NCBI GenBank assembly: GCA_045659745.1 | Contig: JAZRCL010000081.1 | Span: 1-47,697, forward strand | DNA length: 47,697 nt | Direction: 5' to 3' | Source of the DNA: SVTX01 sp045659745 | GTDB lineage: Bacteria > Bacillota > Clostridia > Oscillospirales > CAG-272 | In this document: in pieces, positions 32,559 through 40,883 of the stretch | Layout of the letters: every line of letters starts with the position of its first letter | How positions within the stretch are numbered: the first letter of the stretch is position 1 | Program-made: the position numbers and the translations under genes | Notes under the pieces: generated by a model | The model's database searches: none | What the model was told of the DNA's origin: nothing | Seen by the model: only the letters and a program-made list of their open reading frames with translations

Positions 32559-33605
32559 ATGAAAAAATTAGCTTTACTTTTAGCTATTGTAATGCTTCTT
32601 GCGGCATTGCCGGGCTGTGAGAATATGCTTTCAACGCCTACGACTGATCCTGATGGCGAGCTTGTGCCTGTTGAAAGAGAGCTCCTCTTTGACAAGAATT
32701 TTGAGCAGGGAATCAAGATATCCAACCTAAACTCCCATCAGGTGGGTTATACCTGGTGGAAGTACGGTGAGTCGGGAGGCGAGGAGCCCTTTTGGTCGCT
32801 TGGTCAGTATTGCGATCTTTCCACAACGAGAGCAAATTACGATTCAACGAAAAATGACTTGTCATTGGGGAATGAGCTTTTTGACATTCCCGCATATGGA
32901 ATTGAGGGCGTTAACGGCGACTACTTTACCCTCACAAATGAATCCGGAAGCAAGTATATATCCGTAAACACCAAAACCGGTGAGTATAATCTTAACGTGG
33001 ACACCACAAAGGAGTACGTCAATCAAGAAACAGGCAAGCCTGTCGTTCGTAAAAACGGAGAAGATTGGGTGCACATGATAATTCAGCAAACACCCGGCGT
33101 GGTTTACCTAGACCAGGTAGAGTCCTTTATTATAGAGCTTGATTTCACGATAACGGAGAATATCGAATACGACAATTCGATAGGCGCTTCGCAGTTCCAG
33201 TGGATATTCTCGGTTCACGATAAGGAAAGTGTGTTGGGCGATTATATGTGGTTTAACGTAACGCTCTTTGACAATCGCTATGAGGTTTTCCCGGGCACAC
33301 AGCTTTATGACGGAGGCAAGGCAGACTCCACGGGCAAGTTCATATATGCACCTACGGGCGAGGAGCTTTTCCCCGAAAGCGGAGGTAAGGTAGAGGTAGG
33401 AAAGACCTATCACGTAAAGCTCGATCTGAAGGAATATATGAAGGCGGCCTTTGATCTTGCCAAGAGCAAGGGCGCTCTTGCTCAGTCCGAGTGGGAAAAC
33501 ATGGCGGTAAACGGTTTTAACATTGGTTGGGAGGTTTCAAACCTTGCCAAGGTTGGAGTTAAAATCGAAAATATGTCCTTGAGGGTGATAGACTATGAAA
33601 AATAA
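32559..33605 (+). CDS. Lipoprotein with repeated uncharacterised domain, copy A
   Basis: The 348-residue protein has a lipoprotein signal (residues 1-20, LALLLAIVMLLAALPGC; lipid Cys at about 20), then one beta-rich domain of about 300 residues. I do not know the family. It shares an order of motifs with the next gene and with the end of the SGNH protein at 38378: W-H-I-x-Q (WVHMIIQQ), AxQFQW, MWFNVTLFDNR, DGGKADSTGKFIY, VKLDLKEYMKAAFDLAKSKG and NIGWEV. A lectin-like or polysaccharide-binding jelly-roll is the simplest guess. GAGGTGA is 7 bases before ATG. The next gene overlaps it by 11 bases, so they are coupled. Confidence 0.8.
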   Translation: MKKLALLLAIVMLLAALPGCENMLSTPTTDPDGELVPVERELLFDKNFEQGIKISNLNSHQVGYTWWKYGESGGEEPFWSLGQYCDLSTTRANYDSTKNDLSLGNELFDIPAYGIEGVNGDYFTLTNESGSKYISVNTKTGEYNLNVDTTKEYVNQETGKPVVRKNGEDWVHMIIQQTPGVVYLDQVESFIIELDFTITENIEYDNSIGASQFQWIFSVHDKESVLGDYMWFNVTLFDNRYEVFPGTQLYDGGKADSTGKFIYAPTGEELFPESGGKVEVGKTYHVKLDLKEYMKAAFDLAKSKGALAQSEWENMAVNGFNIGWEVSNLAKVGVKIENMSLRVIDYEK

Positions 33606-34707
33606 TTTGATCAAAGCTGTTGCTTTGATACTGACAATGGCTACAGGAGTAATTATGGTAAGCGGTTGCGATATTTTTAACGGTGCTTTGGAAACACCTA
33701 CAACGGAGAGACCCGATCTCACGTGGGAAGCGGTAACGGAAGGACAGTTGCTGGAAAGACCTAAATTTGACGAGGATGGCACAGTTGAGCTGCTCGACGA
33801 CCTCAACTTTTCCAGAGGATTTTCCGTAACACTCTTCCACGCAAATTCTTCTAACGGAAATCTTGCGGGCAATCTTGATTATGATGGCAATAAGGCGGAT
33901 GGAGACAGTGTCTGGCGTATGGCTCAGTGGGGCTGTACCAAGGATATGGCAACGGAAGGAGTTTTTGAGAGAGACGGTTCGGTTATTACATATAATGACG
34001 GAGCAAAATTTCTTCAAATTGATTCCGCAAAAACAGGAACTATTACGCTTGGAATAAAGGGAAGTGAAGAATATACAAGGGATGCGGACGGTAATATCCG
34101 TGAGCGTACCGACGGTGCCGAAAACTGGCCGCATATTCTTATTGAGCAGTCTGTAATGGCTGACACAAGCGATTGCAAGCATCTCTATATGGAGGTCGAC
34201 TACAAGGTGACCCAATGCGAGAGCCTTGTTGACAGAACGCTTTATCCCTTGAATACAAATCTGAATGCGGCTCAGTTCCAGTGGTTCATTACACTTACCG
34301 ATAGTAATCCCGATAGCGAAAGCTATGGAAATTCTATGTGGTTTGGCTTTTCAATGTTTGACACGCGTGCGCTTAACGACACACCCGGCGGTTTTGCGTC
34401 TTATGACGGGGGCAAAGAGGACAGCACAGGACTGTTTATCTATATGGTTTCTCTTCAGTCCGTTGCAGCACAGCAGAAAAATTCCGTAAACATTCCTACC
34501 GCGGTTATAGGTAAGGACGTAAGCGTTAAGGTGGATATTCTTCCTTATATCAAACAAGCTCTTAAAATTGCCCGTCAGAACGGCGCAATGATGGGAGCAA
34601 GTGCCGATCAGCTTGTAATCGGCAGTACAAATATTGGCTGGGAGCTTCCCGGCAACTATGATGTTGAGGTTGAAATATCCTATCTCAATATGTATAAATC
34701 GAATTAA
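33595..34707 (+). CDS. Lipoprotein with repeated uncharacterised domain, copy B
   Basis: The 370-residue protein has a lipoprotein signal (residues 1-25, AVALILTMATGVIMVSGC) and a single beta-rich domain that is paralogous to copy A: WPHILIEQS, AAQFQWFITL, MWFGFSMFDTR, DGGKEDSTGLFIY, VDILPYIKQALKIARQNG and NIGWELPG line up in the same order. It overlaps copy A by 11 bases, which makes translational coupling likely, and both follow the sugar permeases. Surface binding of a glycan is proposed, but no catalytic residues are recognised; the two copies have diverged strongly, so they are not a recent duplication. Confidence 0.8.
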   Translation: MKNNLIKAVALILTMATGVIMVSGCDIFNGALETPTTERPDLTWEAVTEGQLLERPKFDEDGTVELLDDLNFSRGFSVTLFHANSSNGNLAGNLDYDGNKADGDSVWRMAQWGCTKDMATEGVFERDGSVITYNDGAKFLQIDSAKTGTITLGIKGSEEYTRDADGNIRERTDGAENWPHILIEQSVMADTSDCKHLYMEVDYKVTQCESLVDRTLYPLNTNLNAAQFQWFITLTDSNPDSESYGNSMWFGFSMFDTRALNDTPGGFASYDGGKEDSTGLFIYMVSLQSVAAQQKNSVNIPTAVIGKDVSVKVDILPYIKQALKIARQNGAMMGASADQLVIGSTNIGWELPGNYDVEVEISYLNMYKSN

Positions 34708-34756
34708 TTATGGTGAGCCATATTAATTAATAAAATTCATTTTTTTGGAGGGAATT

Positions 34757-37700
34757 ATGAAAAAAAGAATTTTAGCGCTTTTACTTGCGTTCACAATGAT
34801 GATTTCATTATTCGGACAAATATTGGTATCTGCGCAGGACGAAACAGCTACACCCGTTTGGACAGCAAACGGCACAACTGTAACAGAAGGCGAAGACGGA
34901 TATTATAATGTTTCCGGCCTTCAGTATGACACAAGTGCGTATACGACCGAAAAGTACGTGCTTGACGGACTTACCGTTGAAATGAAGCTTGCTGACTTTG
35001 CGGCAAACATGGCAGCCGGCTTTGTATTCTCGTCTGAACCCGGCGCGAGCTACGGCACATCCAATGCGGTTGCTATGACGCTCTGGTTTGATCCTTATTC
35101 CATTGGTCAGTCCAGATTCCACGTAGGCGCTAATCACGACTACAATGGAGAAACTTACGTTTACAGGGATTCTCAAGGCGCTACAGGTCAGGGCTTTGGT
35201 CTTGACAAGACAATGGTTCTTAACAACGTAACAAACGCTGATATTAAGATCGAAATCAACTCTGAAAATGATATCGCCTATAGAGTTAAGTTTACAATTA
35301 TGCAGGATAACCTCCTTTGGGGCGACAATATCAACTATGCTGATGAAGTGGGCGGCGGACATTCTTGCACGTTCTATCTTGCAAAGGCTCAGTTTGCAAA
35401 CATTCTTGACGCAAACGGAGCGCTTTACGTTGCCGCAACAGGACTTACAGCGCCCAACTATAGCGTTAGAGTGACCGGAGTTACTGCTCCTGCTACCACA
35501 CCTGATCCTACACCCGATCCCGATCCTACACCCGATCCTGATCCTACACCCGATCCCGATCCTACTCCTGATCCTGATCCTACTCCCGATCCTGAACCTT
35601 CAGTTTCCACTATTGTAGGAACAACAGACAGTGACTGGAGCCAAAGCTTTAATACTCCCGCTGTATTGAAGTTTGCAGAAAACGGCTATACCGAAGTTTC
35701 TAACCTTAACGGCTGGGGAACACGTGCTCATTATAATCACCTTGTTAAGCTTGACGGACTTGAGCTCAGCTTCAGAGCCGCAACAAAATTCAAGGATTGC
35801 GTAGGTATAGTTTTGTCAAACGCGGCAGGCGCATATTTCACCGAGGCAAACACAATTGCTATCACATATTGGAACGATCCATTTGGCGCAGGACAGGCAA
35901 GACTTGCTTTTACTACCAATCACAACTATGAGAGTGAGCCTCTCGTTCACGTAGCTCCTGACCTCACATCTGCAAAGGGCTTTGGAGCCGACAAGTCTAT
36001 GGTAAGCAATGCTGCTGAAATAGTTGGCTATACAATCAAGATCGAGTCCTATAACGAAGAATTCTATTCTGTAAAGATCACAATGACTGATAGCGGTTTG
36101 TGGGAAATCAACGCAAACTACAACGCAGAAGATAAGAGCTGTACAGTATATCTTCCCAAGGCAGCGGTAGCAGGCATCCTTAACGAAAACGGCGAGCTGT
36201 ACGTTATGGCAGCAGGCTTCCCTGACGGTGCAAATCCCGCTCCCGCAGTAGAAGTGAAGATAGTTGATGACAACTATAGAGCTTATTTTGCAGGCGAGGC
36301 TGTAACAGGCGCGGTTGAAAAGTACGAGGCTTATGAGACAGCTGCAGGCGCTATCGTAGACGCAACCTCCTATGATGCGGCTATGACAGCAAGAGCAGAT
36401 GCACTTGCTTGTATCGGCGCACTCCGTTCAAGAGAGGCTGCTGAGCTTGCTCTTGCTATCTCTACAATTGATGCTGAGCTCTCAGCTAACGAAGAGATAG
36501 TTATTATCGTTAAAAAGGCAGTCACAGATAAAATTGACGCAGCTGTAGCTGCTTACGAGGCACTTATTGCTGATACGACGACACTCGCCGGCGAGTCTCT
36601 CGCAGCTGCGCTTGCTCTTACAGACGAAGCAAAGGCAGAATATGCAAACAGAGCGTCTATGCTCAGTGACGAAGCAAAGGCAGAGATTGAAGAATCAATT
36701 GCGGCTCTTGATTACGGACACGATTATTGCATAGGTCTTCTTTGGGTGACAACCTACGAAGCTATGATCGATGCTCTTGACGCAACAGATCCCGAAATCG
36801 TTAATGCTCTCGTTGATGTTAAGGCTTACAGAGCAGCATACGAGACAACAACAGCTTACACAAAGATCACCACAGTTCTCGACGAAGAGGACAGAGAAGC
36901 TCTTGAAGCAGCAATTGCAGCAGGCGACGCAGCAGTTGTAAATATTGAAACAGTAGTTCTTCCCCAGCTTAAGGAAAGCTATGTCAAGGCTATGGAAGAT
37001 AAGCTTGAAGCAGACCTTACAATCAAGCCTAATCTCGACGATGCTAAGACAGCATACGCAGAGATCGCAATTTACGTTACGATCACAGAAGATGACGGCG
37101 AGCTTTACAACCGTTATGTAGCGGGCTACAATGCACTTAAGGCAGCTTGCGAGGCATTCGTTCGTGCACAGATGGCAGAGGTTTCCGAGCTTCTTAAAAA
37201 GGAATACACCGTACTTGATGAATTTGTGCCTGTTCGCACAAAGTACAAGGCTATCAAGCTTGATTACCTTATGGAAGAAAACACAGAGATAGTAGCTGAG
37301 CTTGCTGAGCTTGAGCGCAACATTGTTGGAACCGTATTCTATTACATGAGTTCTACTAACGTTCCGTCTGTTGAACATAAGAACAACGGTATTGTAGTTG
37401 AGTCCACACCCGAATTCCCCTCACGCTTTAACTACAACAAGGCTATCAATCTCAAGACAGGAGCAGAATTTGTTATTGAGCTTACAAGCGCGGCATACTA
37501 CAATGACGGCACAAGCGCAAATAACCTTTGCTTCAACTTCTTGTCTGATCCTGATTCCTACAAGTCTATGAGCGACGGTATCTCCATTATTATCTGGCTC
37601 TATCCTACGGAATCCAACGTTCAGATTATGAACTACACCGATGTACCTCTTGCAAATAGCCCCATTGCTACTCCTCTTGACGGCGGCACGATCACCATTT

Positions 37701-38200
37701 CCGTTAAGTACGAGGAATATTACAGCTTTGTAGATGATTCTACATACTGGGCTTACGTTATCAGAGTAAACGAGGCTGAGATAGTACTTACTCCCGAGGT
37801 TCTTACAAACCAGGGCCACGATGTTCCCGATGAGGTTTACTTCTCTATGGGTTCGTTTGCAGATAATAAGGCTAACCCCAACATCCTTACACTCGTAAGC
37901 GCTAACGGTATTCAGTATGGTGTTCCTTCTGATGATACCGAGTGCAGAGAGCACGTTGACGCCAACTCTGACGGCAAGTGTGATAACTGCGGCGAAACCG
38001 TTGAATCACAGCAGCCCGGTGAGCCTAAGCCTGAAGATCCCAACACTCCCGCAGATCCCACAGATCCCGACGCTGGCAATGATGGCGACGGCAAGAAGAA
38101 GGGATGCAAGGGATGCGGCTCCGTTATCGGACTTGGCGCATTCGCAGTTGTCGCAACCATCGGCCTTGCAGGAATAGTTTTCCTCAAGAAGAAGGACTAA
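34757..38200 (+). CDS. Large multidomain surface protein with C-terminal membrane tail
   Basis: The 1147-residue protein has a signal peptide (1-28), then two homologous beta-rich domains (about 32-245 and 288-510) that share GASYGTSNAVAMTLWFDPYS/GAYFTEANTIAITYWNDPFG and the GFG(L/A)DK(T/S)MV motif, joined by a (PDPT)n linker (247-281). A long helical, Ala/Glu-rich region follows (about 515-850), then a third beta-rich domain (about 857-1060), an HVDANSDGKCDNCG motif (about 1066) and a GCKGCG-hydrophobic-KKKD tail (about 1115-1147) like a membrane anchor without LPxTG. It is probably surface-exposed and may bind the sugar handled by this locus. GGAGGGAA precedes ATG. I recognise no enzyme domain. 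A 49-base gap separates it from copy B. Confidence 0.8.
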   Translation: MKKRILALLLAFTMMISLFGQILVSAQDETATPVWTANGTTVTEGEDGYYNVSGLQYDTSAYTTEKYVLDGLTVEMKLADFAANMAAGFVFSSEPGASYGTSNAVAMTLWFDPYSIGQSRFHVGANHDYNGETYVYRDSQGATGQGFGLDKTMVLNNVTNADIKIEINSENDIAYRVKFTIMQDNLLWGDNINYADEVGGGHSCTFYLAKAQFANILDANGALYVAATGLTAPNYSVRVTGVTAPATTPDPTPDPDPTPDPDPTPDPDPTPDPDPTPDPEPSVSTIVGTTDSDWSQSFNTPAVLKFAENGYTEVSNLNGWGTRAHYNHLVKLDGLELSFRAATKFKDCVGIVLSNAAGAYFTEANTIAITYWNDPFGAGQARLAFTTNHNYESEPLVHVAPDLTSAKGFGADKSMVSNAAEIVGYTIKIESYNEEFYSVKITMTDSGLWEINANYNAEDKSCTVYLPKAAVAGILNENGELYVMAAGFPDGANPAPAVEVKIVDDNYRAYFAGEAVTGAVEKYEAYETAAGAIVDATSYDAAMTARADALACIGALRSREAAELALAISTIDAELSANEEIVIIVKKAVTDKIDAAVAAYEALIADTTTLAGESLAAALALTDEAKAEYANRASMLSDEAKAEIEESIAALDYGHDYCIGLLWVTTYEAMIDALDATDPEIVNALVDVKAYRAAYETTTAYTKITTVLDEEDREALEAAIAAGDAAVVNIETVVLPQLKESYVKAMEDKLEADLTIKPNLDDAKTAYAEIAIYVTITEDDGELYNRYVAGYNALKAACEAFVRAQMAEVSELLKKEYTVLDEFVPVRTKYKAIKLDYLMEENTEIVAELAELERNIVGTVFYYMSSTNVPSVEHKNNGIVVESTPEFPSRFNYNKAINLKTGAEFVIELTSAAYYNDGTSANNLCFNFLSDPDSYKSMSDGISIIIWLYPTESNVQIMNYTDVPLANSPIATPLDGGTITISVKYEEYYSFVDDSTYWAYVIRVNEAEIVLTPEVLTNQGHDVPDEVYFSMGSFADNKANPNILTLVSANGIQYGVPSDDTECREHVDANSDGKCDNCGETVESQQPGEPKPEDPNTPADPTDPDAGNDGDGKKKGCKGCGSVIGLGAFAVVATIGLAGIVFLKKKD
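35497..35600 (+). repeat. PDPT tandem repeat in the coding sequence
   Basis: GATCC(C/T)GATCCTAC(A/T)CC units of 12-18 bases recur about six times and encode the Pro-Asp/Thr linker between the first two domains of the large surface protein. Such tracts commonly vary in length between strains. Confidence 0.85.
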
Positions 38201-38271
38201 TTACAATCTGAATTAAAAATATTTAAGCCGGATAATTCATTCTTTAATTGAATTGATGGCAAATAAGCTTT

Positions 38272-38337
38272 GGATTTATCATAGGTAAATCCGGATATTA
38301 TGGCTTCCGGGTGTTATATTATAATGCCCGGAAGTTC
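38272..38337 (+). terminator. Two hairpins in the gap before the SGNH gene
   Basis: GGATTTA/TAAATCC (38272-38292) and CTTCCGGG/CCCGGAAG (38304-38334, 15-base loop, then TTCTTAT) lie in the 177-base gap 38201-38377. The second resembles a weak terminator, so the operon may be attenuated or split here. Confidence 0.5.
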
Positions 38338-38377
38338 TTATAAAACCTTTATTTCACAGCGAACGAGGTGAAACGAA

Positions 38378-40789
38378 TTGAAAAGAATAAATAAGCTCCT
38401 GGCGTTGCTGCTCGTGTTTACTGTTATAATCTCCTTGGTTTCATGCAATGCCTGGAACGGTTGGGAGGACAACTCCGACGGCGAGCCGAATACCCCCAAC
38501 ACACCTAACACCCCCAACACACCTGATGACAAGCCCGGCGAAAATAATCCTCCGGAAGATAATATGAAACTTGAAAATTATACGCAGCCCTTCTGGGTAG
38601 GTGATACAATGCACGATGAGAGCGTAATGCTCGTTGCAAAAACCGACAGCGAGGGCAATGTTATTGAGGCACCCCGTGCCAAACTCCTTTTTGAAGCAGA
38701 AAAAATTCAGTCCGTTACGTGGTATTTCCACGAAAACAACGGCTCTCAAATAAAAACGTTTACTGAAGGCGTAGATTTTGTTTATCAAAACGGATATATC
38801 GTTGCAAAGGGAAGTATTATTCACAACGATATACTTGAGATTGACGAATTCTCAACGAATATGCCCTACGTTACCGACAAGATGCTCACAGGTGAGCAGC
38901 AGTTCCCGGGGCTTACCTTACAGTCCGATATTCCATCAAAGACAAACGGCCTTTGTCTGCCATTTACAGAGGGATATCAGATAGTTCAGATGCAGCTTAG
39001 CGTCACTTATACTCATGCTGAAGGCATGTGGGAGGGAAGCGTACCTGAATATCTCGGCGACACAAAGTTGAGTGGAACACTTACAAAGCTCAAAAACAAA
39101 GATGAGGTAAACGTGCTTGTGTTTGGCGACAGTATTTCCACGGGCGCAAACTCATCCTCTGTACTTGGTATTACTCCAAATCTTCCCACATGGCCTGAGC
39201 TGTTTGCCAACGGGCTTTCCTCTTATTACGGCGGCACGGTCAATCTCAAGAATACCAGCGTTGGCGGTTGGACATCCTCAAACGGAGTCAGCGGCGGTAC
39301 AGGCTGGGTAGCAGGCAAGCAGGTACAAAAGCCCGGTCTTGCGACACAGTTTGCCTCGGGTGAGATCAAGGGCTTTGTTCCCGATATTGCCATCATTGGA
39401 TTCGGAATGAACGATGCGTCCCTCAGCCTTTCTATTAACACTTTTTGTAATAACATTATCAGTATGATAAAGACTATTCGTCAGCAGAATCCCAATTGCG
39501 AGATCATTCTTCTTGGAACAATGCTTGCAAATCCTATGGCGAAAAACCAGTCAAAGAATCAGACGGAATATACCGAATATCTTGGCAAGCTGTCAAAGAA
39601 TTATGAAAACGTAGCTGTTGTTGATATCGGCGCTATGCATCAGGATCTTCTTGATTCGGGTAAATACTATACCGAGATGTCCAGCAACAACGTAAACCAC
39701 CCCAACGATTTCTTCGCGCGTGTTTACGCTATGAATCTTCTTGCATCTCTTATAGATTTTGATTATGAGGTATCCGAGCCCGTTGACCCGATTGAACCGA
39801 ATGACCCTGTCAAACCAAGTGAGCCCGTCGAACCGAATGACCCTATCGAACCTGATGAACCCGAAACAGTTTACGATCAGTTTATAGAAAACGGCTATGA
39901 TGCGCTTTTTGCAGACCCGTTTCTCAAAAATGGGGTTTCAGTTTTAAGGCCTGACGGAAGTGTGGCAGGCACGATTTCCGGTGTCAATGCCGATGGCAAA
40001 CCCTCTTGGGTATTTCCGCAGTGGGGCTCAAAATATGATATCTACGATTACGCCGAAAGAAATTATTACAACGGCGGAGATGCCTTTACCTACGCATCCG
40101 AGGGTAAGACGGTTAACGGCGTCAATATTCCAGCTAAAATTTTGACTGTCGACAGCACGGATGGCTCGATATATATGGAGCTAAACGCGCAGGTGGAATA
40201 TGACCACCCCCGTCAGGACGGCGAGAGCTGGCCTCATACACTCTTGTCCCAGGATTTCGGTCCCGAGCTTGTTCACGTCAGCGAGCTTGATGATCTTGTA
40301 ATGAATATGAGCTATGAGATAACCAAGTTTGAGGACTGTATGGGTAGCTCCGCGGATTCAAATAAACACTGTGCTCAGCTCGTTTGGTATATTACACTCC
40401 AAAACAGAACGGAAGGGCACAAGGATTACGGCAAATACGTTTGGTTTGGAATTACCCTTTGGGATAACCGTATATCCGGTGCCGCCTCTAATGGATTTGC
40501 TGCAGAGGATGCAGGCAAGGATGACGCAACACACGCGTTCATCTACCAGCCTTCTTCCGCTATCGTTCATACCAATGGCAAATGCCCCACGGTGAACGAA
40601 TACAAAACGGTTGACTTCCATCTTCTCGATGCCGCAAGAGAGGCATTCAATACAGCCAAGGATAGAGGTTATCTTGGCGATACCGAGTGGGAGGACCTCT
40701 ATATTGGAGGAATGAACTTCGGCTTTGAGGTGACGGGAACATATAACGTCGCGGTCCAGATAGACTCCGTGGGAGTATATTACAAATAA
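38378..40789 (+). CDS. SGNH/GDSL-hydrolase lipoprotein with C-terminal copy C domain
   Basis: The 803-residue protein starts at TTG with GAGGTGA just upstream. A lipoprotein signal (lipid Cys about 23, VSC) and a Pro/Asn linker lead into an N-terminal beta domain (about 65-240), then an SGNH esterase domain: VFGDSISTGANSS with the catalytic Ser (about 248-260), GMND (about 343), and NHPNDFFARVYAMNLL (about 440) with the catalytic His. A Pro/Glu linker (about 466-496) joins it to a C-terminal domain (about 500-803) homologous to copies A and B (WPHTLLSQD, AQLVWYITL, VWFGITLWDNR, DAGKDDATHAFIY, NFGFEV). It probably removes acyl groups from a glycan at the cell surface. No chemistry is proven here. 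Confidence 0.87.
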   Translation: MKRINKLLALLLVFTVIISLVSCNAWNGWEDNSDGEPNTPNTPNTPNTPDDKPGENNPPEDNMKLENYTQPFWVGDTMHDESVMLVAKTDSEGNVIEAPRAKLLFEAEKIQSVTWYFHENNGSQIKTFTEGVDFVYQNGYIVAKGSIIHNDILEIDEFSTNMPYVTDKMLTGEQQFPGLTLQSDIPSKTNGLCLPFTEGYQIVQMQLSVTYTHAEGMWEGSVPEYLGDTKLSGTLTKLKNKDEVNVLVFGDSISTGANSSSVLGITPNLPTWPELFANGLSSYYGGTVNLKNTSVGGWTSSNGVSGGTGWVAGKQVQKPGLATQFASGEIKGFVPDIAIIGFGMNDASLSLSINTFCNNIISMIKTIRQQNPNCEIILLGTMLANPMAKNQSKNQTEYTEYLGKLSKNYENVAVVDIGAMHQDLLDSGKYYTEMSSNNVNHPNDFFARVYAMNLLASLIDFDYEVSEPVDPIEPNDPVKPSEPVEPNDPIEPDEPETVYDQFIENGYDALFADPFLKNGVSVLRPDGSVAGTISGVNADGKPSWVFPQWGSKYDIYDYAERNYYNGGDAFTYASEGKTVNGVNIPAKILTVDSTDGSIYMELNAQVEYDHPRQDGESWPHTLLSQDFGPELVHVSELDDLVMNMSYEITKFEDCMGSSADSNKHCAQLVWYITLQNRTEGHKDYGKYVWFGITLWDNRISGAASNGFAAEDAGKDDATHAFIYQPSSAIVHTNGKCPTVNEYKTVDFHLLDAAREAFNTAKDRGYLGDTEWEDLYIGGMNFGFEVTGTYNVAVQIDSVGVYYK

Positions 40790-40883
40790 GAATAAGGGAG
40801 AGCTACGCGGCTTTGGAACGGCAGTGTTTGAGCTGGCCAAAGCGCTATAAATTTGATCTCCTTTGGCAATAGGAAATAAGATT

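Noticed and set aside
35497..35600. Possible CRISPR-like repeats
   Set aside because: Units are 12-18 bases, without spacers, in frame in a PDPT linker, and no cas genes are nearby.
36695..37378. 227-codon minus-strand ORF within the large surface protein gene
   Set aside because: Cys/Val/Asn-rich shadow of an Ala/Glu-rich helical region; no start signals.
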